Assembly (NCBI GenBank): GCA_024697065.1 | Contig: JAILGE010000010.1 | Span: forward strand, 60,010-124,009 | Direction of reading: 5' to 3' | From: Lachnospiraceae bacterium | GTDB taxonomy: Bacteria; Bacillota; Clostridia; Lachnospirales; Lachnospiraceae | Length of the DNA stretch: 64,000 nt | Shown here: piece by piece, positions 46,688 to 55,026 of the stretch | Layout: each line of letters starts with the position of its first letter | How positions within the stretch are numbered: the first letter of the stretch is position 1 | The notes under the pieces: generated by a model | Seen by the model: only the letters and a program-made list of their open reading frames with translations | What the model was told of the DNA's origin: nothing | Database searches by the model: none | Translations under genes and position numbers: made by a program

Positions 46688-47695
46688 ATGGGAATTAACG
46701 CTTTTGGCATCGACCTTGGATCCAGCAATATCAGGATCTATAACGGCAACGATGATTCATATATGATGGAAAAAAACATGATCGCCATAGAGGGACGCGA
46801 CACTCTTTTTGCGTACGGCGATTCTGCATATGAGATGTACGAGAAGGCTCCGGATAATATAGCGGTGTCTTTTCCTGTTGTGAACGGTGTTATTGCCGAT
46901 ATCGTTAATATGAACACTCTTGTTCACTATTTTATAAGCGATCTCGGCGGAGGTTCCATTAAACCTGCGGATTATTATATAACCGTACCCGATGATGTTA
47001 CCGAAGTAGAACAGAGGGCTTTTTATGATCTGATCCTCGACAGTAATGTAAAAGCCAGAAATGTATACACGGTTCAGAAGGCATGTGCCGATGCTGTGGG
47101 TATGGAGATCGATGTAAAGAATTCACAGGGTATATTTATCGTAGATGTGGGATTCCAGACTACCGAAATATCTCTTTTATCTCTCGGGGGCATAGTTGCG
47201 TCCAGACTTATAAAAGTCGGCGGACAGAAGTTCGATGAAGCCATAAAGTCGGCAGTCCGTAAAGAATATAATCTCATGATCGGAAGCAAGACAGCCGAAA
47301 AGCTTAAGGTTGCCATGCGCGAAGTACAGGATTCCGGGAAAGGTGCTGTGGTATACGGCAGAGATATAGTTTTAGGACTTCCTGTTGAAAAAGAGATCGA
47401 CACAAATATCGTATTTGACAGCATCAAAGAAAATATCAGCATAGTCATAGACAGCATCAAACAGATCCTTGAGAGAACGCCTCCCGAACTGGGTGCGGAT
47501 ATTTATCACAGAGGTATTTATCTCACAGGCGGCGGAAGCCAGATAGTACATATGGCAGACATGATCGCAGATGCAACAGGCTTGAACGTTAATCTTTCCG
47601 ATGATCCTCAGGCTACGGCCGTTAAGGGAATACAGAAGATCATGAAAGATAAGAAATATGCTTCTCTCGCCAGGTCTGTTGAGGAAGACAGATGA
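46688..47695 (+). CDS. mreB: Rod shape-determining actin-like protein MreB
   Basis: 335 residues. The actin fold's phosphate loop INAFGIDLGSSNIRIYNG is at the N-terminus. FIVDVGFQTTEISLLSLGG is the phosphate-2 loop, and GIYLTGGGSQIVHMADMI is the adenosine motif. It is divergent from typical MreB near the N-terminus (no canonical MSLRF-type opening). It organises the elongation complex under the membrane. It heads an mreB-mreC-mreD-mrdA-rodA operon with 4-base overlaps. Confidence 0.9.
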   Translation: MGINAFGIDLGSSNIRIYNGNDDSYMMEKNMIAIEGRDTLFAYGDSAYEMYEKAPDNIAVSFPVVNGVIADIVNMNTLVHYFISDLGGGSIKPADYYITVPDDVTEVEQRAFYDLILDSNVKARNVYTVQKACADAVGMEIDVKNSQGIFIVDVGFQTTEISLLSLGGIVASRLIKVGGQKFDEAIKSAVRKEYNLMIGSKTAEKLKVAMREVQDSGKGAVVYGRDIVLGLPVEKEIDTNIVFDSIKENISIVIDSIKQILERTPPELGADIYHRGIYLTGGGSQIVHMADMIADATGLNVNLSDDPQATAVKGIQKIMKDKKYASLARSVEEDR

Positions 47696-48561
47696 GTCCC
47701 GTATTAAAAAAGAAGCAGGAAAAAAAGAAGATACCCGGAAAATATCTGCTGCTTCTCGTTACTATCATATGTATCGCCATGATGGTGGTAACGTTTACAA
47801 CAGATATCAAGGGTAAGGCCCTCAACTCAGCGGTGGCCGTTATTGTCGTTCCTTTTCAGAAAGCTATTTCGCATACCAGTTCGGAGCTGGTAGCTATTGC
47901 TGACGAAAAAAAAGAGATAGAAGAGCTTAAAGCACAAAACGAAGAGCTGAAAAAAAAGATCGACGAACTTACAAGTGAAAATACACTTCTTGCACAGGAT
48001 TATTATGAGCTTAATAATCTGCGTACGCTTTTCTCATTAAACGAAACATATTCCGAATACAATAAAACAGGTGCAAGGATCATCGCCGCAGATTCCGGCA
48101 ACTGGTTCAGCACCTTTATCATTGATAAGGGATCCCTGGACGGTATCAAGCCCAACATGAATGTGATCGCGGGGGCTGGACTTGTAGGCATCGTGACCGA
48201 AACCGGTGATAACTGGGCCAGAGTCAATACCATCATCAATGATAATGCCAATGTAAGTGCTTCTATCCTTCATTCACAGGATAATATGATCGTTACGGGA
48301 AGCATGGAATTGATAGAGAAGGGTGTTATTTCATATTCAGACCTTCTTGATACCAATAATGATACTGCCGAAGGAGATAAAGTAGTAACTTCGGATATCA
48401 GTTCCAAATATCTTCCGGGTATTCTCATCGGATATGTTGATACGGTTGAGACAGATCCGAATAATATGACAAAATCCGGAATGATCACACCTGTGGTTGA
48501 TTTTGAGCATCTTTCCGAAGTGCTTGTTATCACAGAACTTAAGCAGGATACTGAGAAATAA
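47692..48561 (+). CDS. mreC: Rod shape-determining protein MreC
   Basis: 289 residues. A basic N-terminus precedes one membrane helix (about 17-37, YLLLLVTIICIAMMVVTF). A coiled coil (about 70-105, KKEIEELKAQNEELKKKIDE) and two beta-barrel domains follow (NWFSTFIIDKGSLDGIKPNM, GVISYSDLLDTNNDTAEGDK). It bridges MreB with the wall synthases on the outer face of the membrane. The start overlaps mreB by 4 bases. Confidence 0.94.
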   Translation: MSPVLKKKQEKKKIPGKYLLLLVTIICIAMMVVTFTTDIKGKALNSAVAVIVVPFQKAISHTSSELVAIADEKKEIEELKAQNEELKKKIDELTSENTLLAQDYYELNNLRTLFSLNETYSEYNKTGARIIAADSGNWFSTFIIDKGSLDGIKPNMNVIAGAGLVGIVTETGDNWARVNTIINDNANVSASILHSQDNMIVTGSMELIEKGVISYSDLLDTNNDTAEGDKVVTSDISSKYLPGILIGYVDTVETDPNNMTKSGMITPVVDFEHLSEVLVITELKQDTEK

Positions 48562-48562
48562 T

Positions 48563-49114
48563 ATGTTTAGCCTTATCAAAAAGTGGATCATCGGTATATT
48601 TACCGTATTGCTGTTGTTTGCGCTGCAGACTTCAGCTTTCAGATATCTGCCTTTCGGCAGATCGGTTCCAAACTTTATACTGATCATCACATGTATGTAC
48701 GGACTGATGAGAGGTGAATACGCCGGCATCATCACAGGTTTTACATGCGGTCTTATGCTGGATATTTTTTGTATGGATATCCTGGGGTTTTATGCACTGC
48801 TTTATACTTATGTAGGCTTTTTCTGCGGTCTGGTGAATAAGTATTACAAAAAAGAGGATTTCAAACTGCCTTTTGCAGTTCTTATCATTTCGGATATCAC
48901 TTTTATGCTGCTTGAATTTTTCTTTACCAAGGTATTGCTTGGATATTTTGATTTCAGTTTTTATTTCAGGGATTCGATACTGCCTGAATTTGTTTTTACT
49001 GTCCTGTCAGGCATTATCATATATCCGGTATTACTATTTACAGAGACGCATATCATAGAATATACATCGGAAAAATCCGATTCAGGTTCCGAGGGAGGCG
49101 CCGGTGTTTTATGA
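48563..49114 (+). CDS. mreD: Rod shape-determining membrane protein MreD
   Basis: 183 residues from ATG 48563, one base after mreC; a longer reading from 48497 lies inside mreC. About five membrane helices (IIGIFTVLLLFALQTSAF, PNFILIITCMYGLMRGEY-like) and the GFTCGLMLDIFCMDILGFYA segment match MreD. It stabilises the MreC/PBP2 complex. The GTG start of mrdA lies inside its 3' end. Confidence 0.9.
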   Translation: MFSLIKKWIIGIFTVLLLFALQTSAFRYLPFGRSVPNFILIITCMYGLMRGEYAGIITGFTCGLMLDIFCMDILGFYALLYTYVGFFCGLVNKYYKKEDFKLPFAVLIISDITFMLLEFFFTKVLLGYFDFSFYFRDSILPEFVFTVLSGIIIYPVLLFTETHIIEYTSEKSDSGSEGGAGVL

Positions 49115-51965
49115 TCTCAGAGAAAAATTAATATCCTTTATCACTTCCAGATATGTGGTTCCCTTCATCATGCTGGGCGTTATTTTTTTCGTGCTCATCG
49201 CAAGGATATTCAAGCTTCAGATAGTAAACGGAGATTCCTACAGAGCAAATTTCACATTAAGCATAGAAAAGCAGGTAAACATCCCCAGTACCCGTGGAAA
49301 TATATATGACAGAAACGGAGAACTGCTTGCATATAATAAGCTTGCTTATTCCGTAACTTTAACGGATACCATTGAATCAGGTTCAGGTAAGAACCGAAAG
49401 CTTAATGAGATAGTATTGAGAACGGTAGATATCATCGAGGGAAACGGGGATTCCGTAATAAATGATTTCGGTATCTATATCGATGAAGACAATAATTACT
49501 GCTTTTCCTACAGCGGTACAAAGCATCAGAGATTTCTTGCGGATATTTACGGAAAGGCTCTTGTGTCAGACCTCAGTTATGATCAGAAGAATGCCAATCC
49601 GGATATGGTCATGAGCTATCTTTGCAGCGCACCAAAATACGGTATAGGTGCATATACGGGCAATGAAGGTCAGAAGGTAGGTTTTATCCCCATGATGGGA
49701 TATACCAAGAAGCAGATACTGGATATCGCCATCATCAGATATCATCTGGGACTTAACGGATTCCAGAAATATATCGCCACTACCATTTCTTCCGACGTTT
49801 CGGACAAGACAGTTGCGGAGATAATGGAAAATTCCGATGTGCTTCAGGGTGTTACCATCACGGAAGATACCATCCGAAAGTACAATCACAGTGTCTATTT
49901 TTCACAGATACTGGGATATACCGGAAGGATCTCGGAAGAGGAATATGAACAGTACTCCGCCATCGATCCCAATTATTCCACTAATGATTATGTAGGCAAG
50001 ACCGGTATTGAATTTTCCATGGAATCCGAACTTCAGGGGCAGAAGGGAAGCGAGACGATCTATGTCGATAATCTGGGCAGGATACTGGAAACGGATAATG
50101 TTGTTGCACCAACTGCCGGTAATGATATCTATCTCACCATCGATACCAATCTTCAAAAAGCTGTCTACCGTCTTCTGGAACAGAAGATCGCAGGTATCCT
50201 TACCTCCAAGATAGTTAATGAAAAGACGGTAAATCAGCACGGACGTAACAGACAGATACCTATCTATGATGTTTATTATGCACTTATCTCAAACAATGTT
50301 ATAGATATGAAACATATGTCCAAGGATTATGCAGGCTCTACGGAACAGGAGGTGCTTGCCACTTTCCAGACTAAACAGGCCGATGCCTGTGCACATCTGC
50401 GTGAAGAGATGACAACCCTTGATACTCCTTATTGCGATCTTACAGATGAATATAAAGAATATGAGAGTTTTATCATTTCAATGTTATCATCTTCAAATTA
50501 TGGAGTTATCCTTTCGGACAAGGTTGACCCCACGGATGAGATGTACAGGAAATGGCATACCGATGAAAGTATTAGCATCAACGAATATCTGAATTATTGT
50601 ATATCTGCCCAGTGGATAGATCTTACAAAGCTCACTCTCGATGATAAATACTCTGATTCGGGAGAGATATACAATGCACTTGTCGACTATATCATAGATA
50701 AGCTTGCCACCAATCCTGATTTTTCAAAGAGACTGTATAAATATCTCATTATGAATGACATGGTAACGGGCAGACAGTTGTGTTTGATACTGTGGGAACA
50801 GGATCTTATCCAGGTAGAGGATGACAGACTTGAAGGACTTCGAAGCGGTTCCATATCCGCATACGGCTTTATGACAAAACTCATATCCGATATAAAGATC
50901 ACTCCTGCACAGCTGGGGCTCGAACCCTGCTCCGGGTCATGCGTTATCACAGATCCTAACAGTTCGGAAGTGCTGGCGTTAGTATCATATCCGGGATATG
51001 ACAATAACAGACTGGCAAACACAGCCGATTCCGCTTATCTGGCAAAGCTCGGTTCGGACAGATCCAAGCCTTTATGGAATTATGCCACACAGCAGAAGAC
51101 TGCACCGGGATCAACATTTAAGATGGTAAGTTCCGTTGCGGGAGTGGAAGAGGGCGTTATCGATGTCAATACAGTCATTGATTGCGAAGGAAGCTTTACA
51201 AAACTTAACGGAACTATACATAACTGTTGGATATATCCGGGATCTCACGGTCCGCTCACACTTTCAGGAGCGATACAGAACTCATGTAACTATTATTTCT
51301 ACGAAGTAGGTTACAGACTCGCTGATGATAATGGCAGATATAACGATACGTATGGTATAGAGAGACTGTCAAAATATGCCACCATGTTTGGACTGGGTCA
51401 GACAACCGGTGTTGAGATAGCCGAGTCCGAACCCAATATCTCCGATCAGTACCCCGTAGCATCAGCTATCGGTCAGGGTACCCACAACTATACAACGGTC
51501 GGACTGGCAAGATATGTTTCCGCAGTTGCCAATAAGGGTACGGTATACCAGCTGAGTCTCATCAAAGAGATACGTAATTCCAACGGAGTAACTACTTACA
51601 GCGGCAAGAACAGGACGGTAAACGAAATAGTTCTGGATCCCACGCTCTGGAACGCCATACATACCGGTATGATGCGTGTGGTTGCCGATAAGAAGTATTT
51701 TAATGATATCGGTATCGTATGTGCAGGAAAGACAGGTACTGCCCAGGAGGCTGAAAACAAGCCTAACCATGCCTTGTTTGTGGGCTTTGCCCCTGCGGAC
51801 AAGCCAAAGATCGCCATGGCAGTCCGTATCGCTAACGGTTATTCATCGGACTTCGCGGCACAGCTTGGCTGTGATGTAATAAAATATTATTTCAATCTGG
51901 AAGACAGAGATAAACTTATCACAGGTAATGCGTCGGATGCTACGGTAACATCCGCCGGAGACTAA
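49104..51965 (+). CDS. mrdA: Penicillin-binding protein 2, elongation transpeptidase, with a large insertion
   Basis: 953 residues, compared with about 600-700 for typical PBP2. GTG start at 49104 with GGGAGG upstream. One N-terminal membrane helix (about 18-35) precedes the pedestal (PSTRGNIYDRNGELLAYN). The transpeptidase has SxxK Ser670-Lys673 (PGSTFKMVSS), SxN Ser727-Asn729 (NSCNYYFYEVG) and KTG at 876-878. Between LQKAVYRLLEQKIAG (about 355-370) and CVITDPNSSEVLALVSYPGY (about 612), about 240 extra, mostly helical residues are inserted at the domain junction. Beta-lactam target and partner of RodA, which follows after 6 bases. Confidence 0.95.
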   Translation: MFYDLREKLISFITSRYVVPFIMLGVIFFVLIARIFKLQIVNGDSYRANFTLSIEKQVNIPSTRGNIYDRNGELLAYNKLAYSVTLTDTIESGSGKNRKLNEIVLRTVDIIEGNGDSVINDFGIYIDEDNNYCFSYSGTKHQRFLADIYGKALVSDLSYDQKNANPDMVMSYLCSAPKYGIGAYTGNEGQKVGFIPMMGYTKKQILDIAIIRYHLGLNGFQKYIATTISSDVSDKTVAEIMENSDVLQGVTITEDTIRKYNHSVYFSQILGYTGRISEEEYEQYSAIDPNYSTNDYVGKTGIEFSMESELQGQKGSETIYVDNLGRILETDNVVAPTAGNDIYLTIDTNLQKAVYRLLEQKIAGILTSKIVNEKTVNQHGRNRQIPIYDVYYALISNNVIDMKHMSKDYAGSTEQEVLATFQTKQADACAHLREEMTTLDTPYCDLTDEYKEYESFIISMLSSSNYGVILSDKVDPTDEMYRKWHTDESISINEYLNYCISAQWIDLTKLTLDDKYSDSGEIYNALVDYIIDKLATNPDFSKRLYKYLIMNDMVTGRQLCLILWEQDLIQVEDDRLEGLRSGSISAYGFMTKLISDIKITPAQLGLEPCSGSCVITDPNSSEVLALVSYPGYDNNRLANTADSAYLAKLGSDRSKPLWNYATQQKTAPGSTFKMVSSVAGVEEGVIDVNTVIDCEGSFTKLNGTIHNCWIYPGSHGPLTLSGAIQNSCNYYFYEVGYRLADDNGRYNDTYGIERLSKYATMFGLGQTTGVEIAESEPNISDQYPVASAIGQGTHNYTTVGLARYVSAVANKGTVYQLSLIKEIRNSNGVTTYSGKNRTVNEIVLDPTLWNAIHTGMMRVVADKKYFNDIGIVCAGKTGTAQEAENKPNHALFVGFAPADKPKIAMAVRIANGYSSDFAAQLGCDVIKYYFNLEDRDKLITGNASDATVTSAGD

Positions 51966-51971
51966 AAGATA

Positions 51972-53132
51972 ATGAAACCTAAATTTGAATTAAAAAATTA
52001 CAGTATAGTTTTGGTTTTATCCCTGATCACCCTTAATGTGATAGGAATATTTGCCATAGGTTCTGTTAAAGAATCACTTCAGACCAAACAGATAGGAGGA
52101 ATGATCCTGGGGATATTCCTAATGATCCTCATTTCATTTTTCGATTATGCCTTCTTCCTTAAGTTCTATTGGGTGATCTATTTCCTGAATATAGGACTTT
52201 TGGCTGCGGTGGAATTTTTTGGAGAGTCTTCACACAATGCCCAGAGATGGCTCAATATCCCTATTGTGGACATAAAGTTCCAGCCTTCTGAGCTTGCCAA
52301 AATTTTATTGATACTTTTTTTTGCCAAGTTTATAATGTTACGTAAAGAGCAATTGAGCAGGCCGATCGTCATTTTTATCATGCTGTCATTGGCTGCTCCG
52401 GTGATCTTCCTTGTATTAAAACAGCCGGATCTGTCCACAACCATAATGCTCATAGTGATATTCTGCATGCTTTTGTTCATAGGCGGATTAAGCAGGAAGA
52501 TCATCTTCGGTGTTTTGGCGGTCACGGTACCTGCTGCCATAATATTCCTTTTCCTTGTGCTGCAGCCCGACCAGCAGATCATTGAACCTTATCAGCAGAA
52601 GCGAATCCTTGCATGGATAGATCCCGAAAAATATGCTCTTACGGATGCGTGGCAGATGCAGAATTCCATAACGGCCATTGGTTCGGGAAAGCTTTACGGA
52701 AAAGGGCTTAACAATAACGAAGTAACTTCCGTTGTAAACGGTAATTACATTTCCGAAGCGGAAAATGATTTTATCTTTGCCGTGGTAGGTGAAGAGATGG
52801 GATTTATCGGTTGTTCCGCCGTCATCGGTCTCATCATAATAATAGCAGGTCAGTGCTTTTATCTGGGCATGAGGGCCAGAGATCTGGCGGGAACACTGAT
52901 ATGTTTTGGGATAGGAACTCTTATCGGAGTGCAGGGATTCTTTAATATAGCGGTTGCAACGGGCATCATGCCCAACACCGGAATCCCGCTGCCTTTTGTA
53001 AGTTATGGACTTACATCACTTGTCAGCAATTATTTGGGAATGGGATTTGTTTTAAGCTCGGGTCTGCGAAGGAAAGAACCCGAGCGTAAGACCACGGAGA
53101 TCGGACAGATCGGATTGGAGAACAATATATGA
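51972..53132 (+). CDS. rodA: Rod shape-determining SEDS glycosyltransferase RodA
   Basis: 386 residues with about ten membrane helices. SEDS-family signatures include KFQPSELAKILLILFFAK, ENDFIFAVVGEEMGFIG and GIMPNTGIPLPFVSYGLTS. It polymerises lipid II into glycan strands with PBP2, whose gene lies immediately upstream. The 3' end overlaps mgsA by 4 bases. No minCDE genes lie between mrdA and rodA, where several clostridia carry them. Confidence 0.95.
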   Translation: MKPKFELKNYSIVLVLSLITLNVIGIFAIGSVKESLQTKQIGGMILGIFLMILISFFDYAFFLKFYWVIYFLNIGLLAAVEFFGESSHNAQRWLNIPIVDIKFQPSELAKILLILFFAKFIMLRKEQLSRPIVIFIMLSLAAPVIFLVLKQPDLSTTIMLIVIFCMLLFIGGLSRKIIFGVLAVTVPAAIIFLFLVLQPDQQIIEPYQQKRILAWIDPEKYALTDAWQMQNSITAIGSGKLYGKGLNNNEVTSVVNGNYISEAENDFIFAVVGEEMGFIGCSAVIGLIIIIAGQCFYLGMRARDLAGTLICFGIGTLIGVQGFFNIAVATGIMPNTGIPLPFVSYGLTSLVSNYLGMGFVLSSGLRRKEPERKTTEIGQIGLENNI

Positions 53133-53527
53133 AAATAGCCCTTATCGCTCATGATGCAAAGAAGAAACTCATGCAGAATTTCTGTATTGCTTATCGCGGG
53201 ATACTCGGAAATAACGAGATCTATGCGACAGGTACTACAGGAAGACTTATCGAAGAGGTAACAAACCTCTCCGTACATAAATTTCTGGCGGGACATCTCG
53301 GCGGAGAACAACAGATAGCAGTTCAGATAGAGCATAATCAGATAGATCTGGTGATCTTCCTCAGAGATCCTTTAAATCCCATGTCTCATGAAGTGGATGC
53401 CGGTAATCTTCTCAGACTGTGCGATATGCATAATATTCCGGTTGCCACCAATCTGGCTACTGCAGAACTTCTTGTAAAATCACTTGATCGTGGAGATATG
53501 GATTTCCGTGAAATGTATAAGAATTAA
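53129..53527 (+). CDS. mgsA: Methylglyoxal synthase
   Basis: Converts dihydroxyacetone phosphate to methylglyoxal and phosphate, a bypass of lower glycolysis. 132 residues, normal. KIALIAHDAKKKLMQNF at the start, TGTTGRLIEE for phosphate binding, and LAGHLGGEQQIAVQI and FLRDPLNPM hold the catalytic residues. The start overlaps rodA by 4 bases. Placement after rodA is a common clostridial arrangement, though the functional link is unclear. Confidence 0.96.
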   Translation: MKIALIAHDAKKKLMQNFCIAYRGILGNNEIYATGTTGRLIEEVTNLSVHKFLAGHLGGEQQIAVQIEHNQIDLVIFLRDPLNPMSHEVDAGNLLRLCDMHNIPVATNLATAELLVKSLDRGDMDFREMYKN

Positions 53528-54536
53528 GAATCGCATATCCCGTGTTCTTTTTGGCGTGCTTGCCGTATCCTTTCTTTTTGGCTGCGGAAGGGAAGAGTTC
53601 GCACTTCCTTACGGAAGTATGGATAATAATCATAAATTTACGCTGGAACCTGAAGAACAGCAAAAAGAACTTGATCTTTTCGCTGCGGATTATGCAGCTG
53701 TCGCAGGTGACAAAACCGATACCGTCTCTTTAAACACAGCAGATTTTAAAGCCGCAGGACTCTATGATATCAGGAATAAGGAAGTCTGTTATTCCTATAA
53801 TTCTTTTGCGCGCCTTGATCCCGCTTCGTTAACCAAGCTTATGACGGCTCTTATCGTCTTTGAAAACTGTAACAGACTTGATGATGTGATAACTATTGGA
53901 GATGTCTCCATCACCGAAGAAGGCGTACAACGTTTCGGGCTTAAGGCAGGCGACAGGATATCTGTGAAGGACCTGCTTAATATCATGCTGGTACAGTCGG
54001 GAAATGATGCCGCTCTGGCGCTTGCAAGATATATAGGTGAGAATTCCTACAGACCCGATGATGAAACACAGGTTATTGATCCGGTGGATAATTTTGTCCT
54101 CATGATGAATGCAAGGGCATCATCCCTCGGATGTACCGCAACCAATTTTGTAAATCCTCACGGACTTACAGTTGACGGACATTATGCCAGTGCATATGAT
54201 CTTTATCTCATATTTAATGAATTGATCAAATATCCCCAGTTCCTGGAGATAATCAGACAGGATTCCGTGACTGTCACTTATAATACTTCGGACGGAGAAG
54301 TAAAGAGCAGGACTGTCACCAGTACGGACCAATATCTGACAAAGGGGTATTCCACACCTGATAACGTGAGCGTTCTCGGAGGAAAAACAGGCAGCACCGC
54401 ATCGGCCGGAAAGTGCCTTATCCTTTATGCTGAAAATGCGGAAGGAAGCCCTTATATCGCAATAATCATGGGCGCGAAAGACAGTGATATTCTCTACGGT
54501 ACCATGAGTGAACTATTGAAAATAACCAACTCGTAG
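53508..54536 (+). CDS. dacF: Lipoprotein D-alanyl-D-alanine carboxypeptidase (peptidase S11, DacF-like)
   Basis: 342 residues from a proposed GTG at 53508, 10 bases after GGAGAT; an upstream TTG at 53484 is also possible. The N-terminus is a basic then hydrophobic lipoprotein signal with lipobox LFGC (Cys27), overlapping the end of mgsA by 20 bases. The peptidase motifs are SxxK Ser107-Lys110 (DPASLTKLMTAL), SxN Ser164-Asn166 (QSGNDAA) and KTG at 293-295 (GGKTGSTASAG). It removes the terminal D-Ala from pentapeptides. LspA, which would cut its signal, is encoded at 61182. A promoter for the next unit overlaps its stop codon. Confidence 0.9.
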   Translation: MKCIRIKNRISRVLFGVLAVSFLFGCGREEFALPYGSMDNNHKFTLEPEEQQKELDLFAADYAAVAGDKTDTVSLNTADFKAAGLYDIRNKEVCYSYNSFARLDPASLTKLMTALIVFENCNRLDDVITIGDVSITEEGVQRFGLKAGDRISVKDLLNIMLVQSGNDAALALARYIGENSYRPDDETQVIDPVDNFVLMMNARASSLGCTATNFVNPHGLTVDGHYASAYDLYLIFNELIKYPQFLEIIRQDSVTVTYNTSDGEVKSRTVTSTDQYLTKGYSTPDNVSVLGGKTGSTASAGKCLILYAENAEGSPYIAIIMGAKDSDILYGTMSELLKITNS

Positions 54537-54544
54537 GATATAAT
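54516..54544 (+). promoter_or_regulatory. Strong sigma-A promoter overlapping the dacF stop codon
   Basis: TTGAAA (54516-54521), a 17-base spacer and a perfect TATAAT (54539-54544). It lies across the last codons of the carboxypeptidase gene, about 40 bases before the P-loop gene, and would start a separate transcript. Confidence 0.72.
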
Positions 54545-54584
54545 CAAATTAGGGTTTTAAATTGCTTATTCGGAGGTATACGAT

Positions 54585-54998
54585 ATGATCAAACTGATAA
54601 TCGGCAATGAAGGAACGGGTAAGACAAAGAGACTTTTAGATGCGGCAAACAGTGCTGTTGCGGATGCAAAAGGACACATTGTTTACCTCGACAAAAGCGG
54701 AAGGCACATGTTTGAGATCAATAATAAAGTTCGTTTGATCGATGTTTCAGAGTTCGGTTTTTCCACTTCAGATGAATTCTTCGGTTTCGTAAACGGTATC
54801 ATCTCCCAGGATCGTGATATAGAACAGTTTTATTTTGACAGTTTTAAGAAACTTGCAAATATCGAAGTTTCTGATCTTGATGTTATACTTAAGAAATTCG
54901 ATGAACTCAGCAGCAAGTATAATATTCAGTTCTTTATCGCTATGTCGGCAGAGGAGAAGGATATTCCCGATTGCTATAAGGAACAGATAATCCGCTGA
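54585..54998 (+). CDS. P-loop mini-protein of unknown function
   Basis: 137 residues behind CGGAGG. A Walker A-type loop IIGNEGTGKTKRLLDAANSA is at residues 5-24, with Gly7-Thr14 as the loop. A possible Walker B or switch strand (QFFIAMSAEEKDIPD) is near the C-terminus. The middle (EQFYFDSFKKLANIEVSDLD) is helical. The protein is too short to be a full AAA or PilT ATPase. I do not recognise the family. It has its own strong promoter and precedes a HlyD-like membrane protein and yggS. It could be a nucleotide-binding regulator, which is inference. Confidence 0.7.
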   Translation: MIKLIIGNEGTGKTKRLLDAANSAVADAKGHIVYLDKSGRHMFEINNKVRLIDVSEFGFSTSDEFFGFVNGIISQDRDIEQFYFDSFKKLANIEVSDLDVILKKFDELSSKYNIQFFIAMSAEEKDIPDCYKEQIIR

Positions 54999-55026
54999 CC
55001 GGCTTTTATTCTCGAATGACAGACCG

